From: Blochmannia endosymbiont of Camponotus sp. C-003
Lineage (GTDB): Bacteria > Pseudomonadota > Gammaproteobacteria > Enterobacterales > Enterobacteriaceae
Assembly: GCF_023585685.1 (NCBI RefSeq)
Contig: NZ_CP097764.1
Location: 620,001 to 684,000 of the forward strand
Direction of reading: 5' to 3'
Length of the DNA: 64,000 nucleotides
In this document: positions 57,263 through 64,000 of the stretch, one piece after another
How positions within the stretch are numbered: position 1 is the first letter of the stretch
How the letters are laid out: the number at the start of each line of letters is the position of its first letter
Notes under the pieces: generated by a model
What the model saw: only the letters and a program-made list of their open reading frames with translations
What the model was told of the DNA's origin: nothing
The model's database searches: none
Made by a program: the position numbers and the translations under genes

Positions 57263-57703
57263 ATGTATATATTAGAAATCATAACATTCTTACAGCAACA
57301 TATAATACTTAGCGCAATATGGGTTCTTTTGTTCATTGCTACATTGTATACTGTGATTAACAATTGGTTATTCGGACATTCTGAAATATTACGTGATAAA
57401 GCAATTTATCTTATAAATAGAAAAAACGCGATGGTAATAGATATTCGTAGTCAAGATGACTATTACGCAGGACACATCACAAATAGCATTAATGTTTCAA
57501 TAGAAGAAATTAAAAGTAATAATATTTGTAAATTAAAAGGATTAAAACAACATCCGTTGATTATTGTACACGATAATAATGTACTAGCACACTCAATTAA
57601 ACAACATCTACTGCATGAACTAAAATTTAAAGAAATATATGTACTACACGGTGGTATAGTGGGATGGAAAGCTGATAATTTTCCTCTTTTATCAAAAAAA
57701 TAA
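57263..57703 (+). CDS. yibN: Rhodanese-like membrane protein YibN without catalytic cysteine
   Basis: 146 residues (E. coli 143). An N-terminal membrane helix (about residues 15-32) is followed by a rhodanese domain (VIDIRSQDDYYAGHITNSIN, then PLIIVHDNN and VLHGGIVGWKADNFPLL). The position of the catalytic cysteine of E. coli YibN is Ala109 here, so sulfur transfer by the usual mechanism is not possible. First gene of yibN-grxC-secB-gpsA-cysE, in E. coli order. Confidence 0.9.
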   Translation: MYILEIITFLQQHIILSAIWVLLFIATLYTVINNWLFGHSEILRDKAIYLINRKNAMVIDIRSQDDYYAGHITNSINVSIEEIKSNNICKLKGLKQHPLIIVHDNNVLAHSIKQHLLHELKFKEIYVLHGGIVGWKADNFPLLSKK

Positions 57704-57727
57704 AATATAAAATAATGAGAACAAAGA

Positions 57728-58012
57728 ATGGCTTATATTGAAATTTACACAAAAAAAAATTGTCCTTACTGTGAGCGTGCTAAAGCATTATTAGAAAAAA
57801 AATCTTTGGATTTTAAAGAAATTTCTATAGATTGCAGTAACTTGTCAGATAATATAAAAACAGAAATGAGACAACGATCTGGTGGTCGTTCTACATTTCC
57901 ACAAATTTTTATAGACGGTCTACATATTGGAGGATCAGATGATTTAGTACTTTTAAATGATCAGGGAAAATTAGATCTAATCTTAATGAATAAAAAAGTT
58001 AGTAAATTATGA
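57728..58012 (+). CDS. grxC: Glutaredoxin 3
   Basis: Small thiol-disulfide oxidoreductase using glutathione. 94 residues (E. coli 83), with about ten extra at the C-terminus. Active site CPYC in YTKKNCPYCERAKALLEKK; glutathione-binding TFPQIFIDGLHIGGSDDL. It lies 24 bases after yibN. Confidence 0.96.
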   Translation: MAYIEIYTKKNCPYCERAKALLEKKSLDFKEISIDCSNLSDNIKTEMRQRSGGRSTFPQIFIDGLHIGGSDDLVLLNDQGKLDLILMNKKVSKL

Positions 58013-58054
58013 TACTTATCAAATACTAAATGTAGTAGTACTAAAGGTGTGGTT

Positions 58055-58510
58055 GTGTTAGAAAACAACAGTAATAACGTCTTATTTCATGTACAAAGAA
58101 TCTATACCAAAGATATTTCGTTTGAAGCTCCGAGCACTCCTGCAGTGTTCCAAATCAATTGGAGTCCAAAAATTAAGGTAGATTTAAATAGTGATGCTAA
58201 AAAGATTCATACTGACTTATATGAAGTAGTGTTGTGTATTACTGTGATTGCAAAAATTGGGGAAGATACTGCTTTTTTATGTCAAGTCAAACAAGCCGGC
58301 ATTTTTCATGTTGCAGGGCTGAACAAAACACAAATGGTACGCTGTTTTAGCGCACATTGTCCGAGTATTTTATTTCCCTATGCCAGCGAATGCATTAGCA
58401 GCCAAGTGTCTAGAGGAACTTTCCCTCAAATTAATTTAAACCCAATTAATTTTGATACTTTGTTTATTCAGTCTCTATACAAAAAATATGATGATACATT
58501 TAAACTTTGA
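58055..58510 (+). CDS. secB: Protein export chaperone SecB
   Basis: Tetrameric chaperone that keeps preproteins unfolded and hands them to SecA. 151 residues (E. coli 155). VQRIYTKDISFEAPSTPAVF, TAFLCQVKQAGIFHVAGL and LFPYASECISSQVSRGTFPQ are characteristic. The start is a GTG: 58055 has AAAGG eight bases upstream, so I prefer it to the GTG at 58049. Its acidic C-terminal tail, which contacts SecA, is reduced. Confidence 0.95.
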   Translation: MLENNSNNVLFHVQRIYTKDISFEAPSTPAVFQINWSPKIKVDLNSDAKKIHTDLYEVVLCITVIAKIGEDTAFLCQVKQAGIFHVAGLNKTQMVRCFSAHCPSILFPYASECISSQVSRGTFPQINLNPINFDTLFIQSLYKKYDDTFKL

Positions 58511-58540
58511 TGTCTTAAAGTAAGCAGTTAAAAAATTATT

Positions 58541-59560
58541 GTGTCTATTATATATCCTACTATAACTGTACTTGGAGCAGGTTCCTATGGAACAGCTATA
58601 GCTATTGCGTTATCTAGAAATGGGCATACCATATTGTTATGGGGACATAATGTGACTCATATTCAACAACTCAAAACTAGTCGATGTAATCAAAACTATT
58701 TGCCTGATATCACTTTTCCGTCATCATTATACTTAGAAACATCATTATCTGCAGCTTTATCTACATGCCGAAATTTATTGATTGCAGTGCCCAGTCATGT
58801 TTTTAGTCATGTTGTGATGCGATTAAAACCAAATTTAAAGAACAATACTCGTATCATCATAGCATCTAAAGGTTTAGAACCAAAAACTGGACGTTTATTA
58901 CAAGATGTAACACATGATATTTTAGGAAAAAACATTCCTATCGCAATTATATCCGGTCCAACTTTTGCTAAAGAACTCGCTATGGGATTACCCACAGCAA
59001 TATCATTAGCTTCTAATGATACTAGATTAAGTTATGATCTACAAAATATACTGCATTGCAGTAAAAATTTAAGGATATATAGCAACACAGATACTATCGG
59101 TATTCAAATAGCTGGAGTAGTAAAAAATATTATTGCTATTGGGGCAGGTATTTCTGATGGCATAGGATTTGGATCCAATGCGCGAACAGCATTAATTACC
59201 CGAGGCTTAGTAGAAATGTCTCGCCTCGGCATAGCGATTGGAGCTATGCCGGATACTTTTATGGGTTTATCTGGATTAGGAGATTTGATATTGACTTGTA
59301 CGGACAATCAATCACGTAATCGTCGCTTTGGTGTGTTATTGGGACAGGGTTTCAATATACATCATGCTCAAAAAAAAATTGGGAAAACAATAGAAGGATT
59401 CTGTAACATAAAAGAAGTATATATGTTATCCGTTAAATACAAAGTAGATATGCCTATTACTGAACAAACATATCAGATACTATATCAAAATAAGAATGTT
59501 CATGATGCAGCTCACTCTTTATTAGAACGCACACAAAAAGAAGAAAAAATTAATAGATAG
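58541..59560 (+). CDS. gpsA: Glycerol-3-phosphate dehydrogenase [NAD(P)+]
   Basis: Makes sn-glycerol-3-P for phospholipid synthesis. 339 residues (E. coli 339). NAD-binding [40 protein letters not shown] and the catalytic lysine in [22 protein letters not shown] start at 58541, 30 bases after secB. Confidence 0.96.
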   Translation: MSIIYPTITVLGAGSYGTAIAIALSRNGHTILLWGHNVTHIQQLKTSRCNQNYLPDITFPSSLYLETSLSAALSTCRNLLIAVPSHVFSHVVMRLKPNLKNNTRIIIASKGLEPKTGRLLQDVTHDILGKNIPIAIISGPTFAKELAMGLPTAISLASNDTRLSYDLQNILHCSKNLRIYSNTDTIGIQIAGVVKNIIAIGAGISDGIGFGSNARTALITRGLVEMSRLGIAIGAMPDTFMGLSGLGDLILTCTDNQSRNRRFGVLLGQGFNIHHAQKKIGKTIEGFCNIKEVYMLSVKYKVDMPITEQTYQILYQNKNVHDAAHSLLERTQKEEKINR

Positions 59561-59619
59561 TTAAAATCATTAATAATAGATTTGAATTATCATTCATACT
59601 ATAACAATCAGGTAAATGC

Positions 59620-60375
59620 ATGACTTTAAATATATTAGAAATAGTTTGGAGCAACATTAAAATCGAAGCAAGACTACTAATTGACTCTGAGCCTATATTG
59701 ACTAGTTTCATACATACGGTCTTATTAAGACATGCAAACTTTAAAGATGCATTAATTTATATATTATCCAAAAAATTAACCACTCCAGATATATCTACTC
59801 TTTCTGCAACTAAGATATTAGAAGACATATGTAGAACTGATGACAATATCATTACTTCTGCTGCACAAGATATTTATGCAATACGTTTTAATGATCCATC
59901 TATTACTAAATATTTTACTCCTTTTTTGTATTCAAAAGGATTCCATGCATTGCAAACGCATCGTATTTCTCATTGGTTATGGAATCATAATCGTAAAGAA
60001 TTAGCTATGTATTTTTATAACCACATTTCCACCACTTTTAATGTAGACATTCATCCTGCTGCAAGCATCGGATATGGCGTTATGATGGATCATGCAACCG
60101 GAATAGTGATTGGAGAGACATCAGTTATAGAAAACAATGTATCTATAATGCAATCTGTGACTTTAGGTGGAACCGGAAAAATAAGTGGAGATCGTCATCC
60201 TAAAATTAGACGAAAAGTAATGATTGGAGCCGGTTCTATTATTTTAGGTAATATTGAAGTAGGATATGGAGCTAAAATTGGAGCTGGTTCTGTTGTACTA
60301 CACTCTGTACCACCTTATGCTACAGTTACAGGAAAACCTGCTAGACTTATAAAAAAAATCAATAAATTACAATAA
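59620..60375 (+). CDS. cysE: Serine acetyltransferase without the C-terminal regulatory tail
   Basis: Acetylates serine with acetyl-CoA, first step of cysteine synthesis. 251 residues against 273 in E. coli. The helical N-terminal domain (ILEIVWSNIKIEARLLIDSE) and the left-handed beta helix (DHATGIVIGETSVIEN, VTLGGTGKISGDRHPKI, GAGSIILGNIEVGYGAKIGA) are intact, including the catalytic His and Asp. The protein stops at KPARLIKKINKLQ, so the tail that binds CysK in E. coli is absent. It follows gpsA, as in E. coli. Confidence 0.95.
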   Translation: MTLNILEIVWSNIKIEARLLIDSEPILTSFIHTVLLRHANFKDALIYILSKKLTTPDISTLSATKILEDICRTDDNIITSAAQDIYAIRFNDPSITKYFTPFLYSKGFHALQTHRISHWLWNHNRKELAMYFYNHISTTFNVDIHPAASIGYGVMMDHATGIVIGETSVIENNVSIMQSVTLGGTGKISGDRHPKIRRKVMIGAGSIILGNIEVGYGAKIGAGSVVLHSVPPYATVTGKPARLIKKINKLQ

Positions 60376-60988
60376 ATTAATAACATATTACATAAAAATA
60401 TATGTTGTATTATATACATTTCTATTAGGAACCATAATCTAAAACACCACTGTACATATCAAGCCCTAAGAATAAATATATTTCTATAATGATTAGTATA
60501 TTAAAAATATACTTATATTTTTAACTATAAAATATATAATTGTACATTAAAATGAAGATATATGTGTATCTTAATATGTAATTGAAATTACACATAATAT
60601 ATACCATGGTCATCTACATATCATGGATAATATCTGCTTTCATATTTCAATATTTTAAAAAACAATCCTCATGATATAATTCGTATAATTAAGATCATTT
60701 ATTGAAATAATCACCTTATAACTTTAAGAAAGATATATAAATTTAAAACTAATCTACTCCAATACCAATGATATATGGGTATTGTTATTGTACATCAATA
60801 ACGCTTCCAATATTCAATATTTAGAAAACATATTGGATAATTTTTTTAATTTAATTAAAATATCAATAAATTAAAAACTCGCAGCAATTTTATATATAAC
60901 TATCATGTATATTTAATATTATCTTATATTTTATACAAAACATAGTTGTAGTCTGCTGAAAACAACAACATAATAGAGTTCTGTATTT
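60376..60988. other. Spacer between cysE and pfkA
   Basis: 613 bp. E. coli has unrelated genes between these loci, so this is a junction of two conserved blocks. AT-rich, no frame, RNA or clear hairpin recognised. Confidence 0.5.
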
Positions 60989-61951
60989 ATGATAAAAAAA
61001 ATAGGAGTATTAACAAGCGGCGGTGATTCACCAGGAATGAATGCGGCTATTCGAGGCGTAGTACGGACAGGCCTTTCTGAAGGACTGGAGATTTATGGAA
61101 TATATGATGGTTATTTAGGATTATTTCAAAATCGAATGATACCATTGAGTCGTCGTAGTGTTTCAGATATTATCAACCGTGGAGGAACGTTTCTTGGTTC
61201 TGCTCGTTTTCCTGAATTTAAAGAGGATGCTATTAGAGCAACAGTTATTAACAATATCCATCAACATAGCCTTGACGCTCTCATAATCATTGGAGGAGAT
61301 GGATCTTATTTAGGTGCTAAAAGATTGAGTGATATAGGATTTCCTTGCATCGGATTACCTGGAACTATCGACAACGATGTTGCCGGAACTGATTACACCA
61401 TTGGGTATTTCACCGCTTTAGAAACAATCGTGGATGCAATTGATAGATTGCGCGATACATCTTCTTCACACCAACGTATTTCTATTATAGAAGTGATGGG
61501 TCGTTGTTGCGGGGATTTAACTATGGCAGCGGCGATAGCTGGAGGTTGCGAATTTATTATAGTTCCTGAAGTAGAATTTAATCCACAAGATCTAGTGGAT
61601 GAAATTAAATCTGGGATTTCAAAAGGAAAAAATCATGCAATAGTAGCTATTACAGAACGTATTTGTAATGTATTTTATTTAGCTCAATATATTGAAGAAA
61701 AAACCGGTAGAGAAACCCGCGCTACCGTCTTAGGATACCTCCAACGTGGAGGTAAACCTGTTGCATATGATCGTATTCTAGCATCTAGGATGGGAGCGTA
61801 TTCTATTGATCTACTATTAAAAGGTTATACAGGACGTTGTATTGGGGTACAAAATGAAAAACTGGTACACCATGACATTAATGATGCTATACAATATATG
61901 CAACGCCCATTTCGACAAGATTTATTAACAACAGCTAAAAAATTATTTTAA
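60989..61951 (+). CDS. pfkA: ATP-dependent 6-phosphofructokinase
   Basis: Phosphorylates fructose-6-P, the committed step of glycolysis. 320 residues, same as E. coli PfkA. ATP-binding [20 protein letters not shown]; catalytic [15 protein letters not shown]; allosteric [19 protein letters not shown]-terminal [16 protein letters not shown]. Highly conserved along the whole length. Confidence 0.97.
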   Translation: MIKKIGVLTSGGDSPGMNAAIRGVVRTGLSEGLEIYGIYDGYLGLFQNRMIPLSRRSVSDIINRGGTFLGSARFPEFKEDAIRATVINNIHQHSLDALIIIGGDGSYLGAKRLSDIGFPCIGLPGTIDNDVAGTDYTIGYFTALETIVDAIDRLRDTSSSHQRISIIEVMGRCCGDLTMAAAIAGGCEFIIVPEVEFNPQDLVDEIKSGISKGKNHAIVAITERICNVFYLAQYIEEKTGRETRATVLGYLQRGGKPVAYDRILASRMGAYSIDLLLKGYTGRCIGVQNEKLVHHDINDAIQYMQRPFRQDLLTTAKKLF

Positions 61952-62006
61952 ATTTTATAAATTAGCATGCATAACTTATCTCCTCTAATCATATACTATT
62001 AGATCA

Positions 62007-62036
62007 ACAATATCGTATTATGTAACACGATATTGT
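62007..62036. terminator. 10-bp hairpin between convergent pfkA and tpiA
   Basis: Arms ACAATATCGT (62007-62016) and ACGATATTGT (62027-62036), ten-base loop, placed between two convergent genes where a bidirectional terminator is expected. There is no T tract. Confidence 0.35.
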
Positions 62037-62126
62037 GTAACTTATGTATAAGAATCGCTTATTTAATGTACAAAACCATTAAATATCATTGTTATGCCAA
62101 CGAATATACTGCTTTCTTACACATTT

Positions 62127-62909
62127 TTAAGAAAGATATAATTTCTTGTGTTTTTCAGCAGTTTGTACTATCATGGCGAAACTGTTAGCGTTTAAAGAAG
62201 CGGCTCCTACTAATACACCATCGATATCTTTTTGATCAAAAAATTGAGTAACATTTTCTGGTGTTACAGAACCTCCATACTGAATTATTATTTCATCGGC
62301 TACAGATACATCATAACTTGCAATATAATCCCGAATTGATTTATGCACCATTTGCACGCTTTCTGGAGATGCGCTCACACCGCTTCCTATAGACCATATA
62401 GGCTCATAGGCAATAACTGAATTCTTCAATGCTTCTATACCAAGTAATTTGATGACTGTTTTAATTTGATTAATACATATTGATTGCGTGCATCCAGAAT
62501 CATATTCTCTTTTATTTTCTCCTATACACAAAATAGGAATTAATCCGACCTTTTTTAAGATAAAAAATTTTTTAGCAATATATGCATCATTTTCTTTATG
62601 ATGTATTCTCCGTTCAGAATGACCTATAAGTACATATCGTACGTTACAATCTTGTAACATTTCTGCAGAAATTTCACCGGTAAATGCTCCAGATAAATGA
62701 ATATCAACATTTTGAGCACACAACTGAATATGAGTATTATTTAATAAATAACGCTTAACTATATCTAAATACATCACAGGAGGAGCTATGGCTACACTAC
62801 ATTTAGAAATGTTACAAAATGTATTGACTAATGTAATAGTTAAATTAGTTATAGTATTTTTATTGCCATTTAATTTCCAATTTCCTATTACCAATAGCCG
62901 CCGCCTCAC
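62127..62909 (-). CDS. tpiA: Triosephosphate isomerase
   Basis: Interconverts dihydroxyacetone-P and glyceraldehyde-3-P. 260 residues from GTG at 62909 (E. coli 255); AGGAG lies eight bases upstream and MRRRLLVIGNWKLNG fits the family start better than the GTG at 62933. Catalytic Lys in GNWKLNG, His in VLIGHSERR, Glu in VIAYEPIWSIG. The loop after the glutamate reads GSGVSASP, with Val for the usual Lys. Confidence 0.96.
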   Translation of the reverse strand: MRRRLLVIGNWKLNGNKNTITNLTITLVNTFCNISKCSVAIAPPVMYLDIVKRYLLNNTHIQLCAQNVDIHLSGAFTGEISAEMLQDCNVRYVLIGHSERRIHHKENDAYIAKKFFILKKVGLIPILCIGENKREYDSGCTQSICINQIKTVIKLLGIEALKNSVIAYEPIWSIGSGVSASPESVQMVHKSIRDYIASYDVSVADEIIIQYGGSVTPENVTQFFDQKDIDGVLVGAASLNANSFAMIVQTAEKHKKLYLS

Positions 62910-63159
62910 ATTTTTTTCTCCTACAGAAATCACTTAATAATAATGATTATAACACATTAATACTAATGAGCATTAAATAAAATAAAATAAATCCTTGTTA
63001 ATTCACGATTAGTACTGTTTATAAAATTAAAAGATGGACAATTATATATACATTGCAACATACTGCAACCTTGAAAAAGATGCAGAAATAATAAAAATTT
63101 TGTAGTATGCTGTTTTTTTAGTTATAATTATAGAAATCATAAATTATAACCTATTCATG

Positions 63160-63909
63160 TTACCAATAACGTTCTTGAGTCATATGACCTGGGTTGCATC
63201 GTAAATGATCTTTCATTCCGTATTTTTTACTCAATATTTCTTTCGTATCTTGTATCATTTGTGGGTTTCCACATAACATTACGTGACTATCGTTAATATC
63301 CAATTGTAATCCTACTTCTTTTTCTAAAGTATCATTTTCTATCAAAGTAGGTATGCGACCAAAAAGAGAACTAGAAGATTCTTCTTGACTTATGATGGTT
63401 TGCACACGCAATTTACCACTATAAAAATTTTGTAATTTTTTTATTTGAGATAAATAATTCAAATTTTTATAAAATCGTACTGCGTATACTAATATAATGT
63501 TTGTAAATTGATGTAATCTTTTATCATGATCTTCAAGTATTGATAAATATGGGCCAATTCCTGTACCACTAGCCAACATCCATAAATTTCTACAATTTGG
63601 AATTTCATTGAGTATAAAGCGTCCATATGATTTTTTAGTAAGCATGAGAGTATCACCGGGACGTAAAGTACATAATAATGGGGTGCATTTTCCTTTTAGT
63701 ATAGTGGTGATATAAAACTCTAAATTTGGATTATGCGGGGCATTAAGATATGAATAAGCCCGTTGCACGATTATATTATTTATATTGATCCCTATTTTAG
63801 TAAATTGTCCAGCAACAAATGTATTTACTGGAGCTCGTACGACAAGACTAAACAACCAATCCGTCCAATGTTTTACATCAATAATTTTTCCAGTGACCCA
63901 TGTAGACAT
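63160..63909 (-). CDS. fpr: Ferredoxin/flavodoxin-NADP+ reductase
   Basis: FAD enzyme passing electrons from NADPH to flavodoxin or ferredoxin. 249 residues from ATG at 63909 (E. coli 248); a TTG just before it is in frame, but AGGT upstream fits the ATG. FAD-binding RAYSYLNAPHNPNLEFY, NADP-binding ASGTGIGPYLSIL and VMLCGNPQMIQDTKEIL, and the terminal aromatic YW are all present. Confidence 0.96.
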   Translation of the reverse strand: MSTWVTGKIIDVKHWTDWLFSLVVRAPVNTFVAGQFTKIGININNIIVQRAYSYLNAPHNPNLEFYITTILKGKCTPLLCTLRPGDTLMLTKKSYGRFILNEIPNCRNLWMLASGTGIGPYLSILEDHDKRLHQFTNIILVYAVRFYKNLNYLSQIKKLQNFYSGKLRVQTIISQEESSSSLFGRIPTLIENDTLEKEVGLQLDINDSHVMLCGNPQMIQDTKEILSKKYGMKDHLRCNPGHMTQERYW

Positions 63910-64000
63910 CAAGTTTACCTGTATCCAGTATCAGTTGTATTCAAATATTTAATATTATTAAATTAACCTCATTGATATAATCAAGAATTAGTAATTGAAA

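Overview
The window is a 64 kb piece of a very AT-rich, reduced gammaproteobacterial chromosome. Nearly every gene is a close homologue of an Escherichia coli housekeeping gene, and many are in E. coli order with neighbours missing. There are no insertion sequences, prophage genes, CRISPR arrays, restriction systems or toxin systems. Homopolymer runs are frequent and spacers are often 300-1700 bp. The locus gyrB-dnaN-rpmH has no recF or dnaA, while methionine synthesis (metA, metE), glutamine synthetase, quinone synthesis and a heptose lipopolysaccharide core are kept. This fits an insect endosymbiont, most likely 'Candidatus Blochmannia' (carpenter ant symbiont). The genus call is inference from gene content and layout.

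Layout. 1-8.8 kb: gyrB (partial), dnaN, then rpmH-rnpA-yidD/yidC-mnmE on the opposite strand, and glmU. 8.8-18 kb: the full F1Fo ATP synthase operon except atpI, then mnmG. At about 18 kb the coding strand switches at a non-coding stretch next to mnmG, the position of oriC in E. coli; this is my origin candidate. 18.5-39.9 kb: an almost continuous plus-strand series (tRNA-Ile, metA, pgi, ftsY, rpoH, metE, udp, rmuC, ubiE, ubiB, ubiD, dsbA, polA) with frameshifted rsmD opposite. 40-56.7 kb: a mostly minus-strand series (engB, glnA, rpoZ, gmk, a MarR-type regulator, yicC, dut, coaBC, coaD, waaA, waaC, waaF, hldD) with rpmB-rpmG on plus. 57-64 kb: yibN-grxC-secB-gpsA-cysE, pfkA, tpiA, fpr.

The genes cover ATP synthesis, glycolysis, membrane protein insertion (YidC, FtsY, SecB), nucleotide and CoA synthesis, Met/Cys/Gln supply, ubiquinone, and an inner-core-only LPS. 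I found no new multi-gene system. What stands out is how reduced genes are built and expressed: an in-frame YidD-YidC fusion, an essential gene (coaD) interrupted at an A11 tract, a DNA polymerase I whose proofreading residues are all replaced, a rhodanese without its cysteine, a CysE without its regulatory tail, and several long perfect inverted repeats. One of these repeats places the waaF start codon in a hairpin loop whose foot is the hldD stop codon; another is a 19-base all-G/C block inside rpoZ. Start sites were adjusted from the longest reading frame where homology and a ribosome binding site favoured a shorter one. I had no search tools, so homology calls rest on recognition of the protein sequences.
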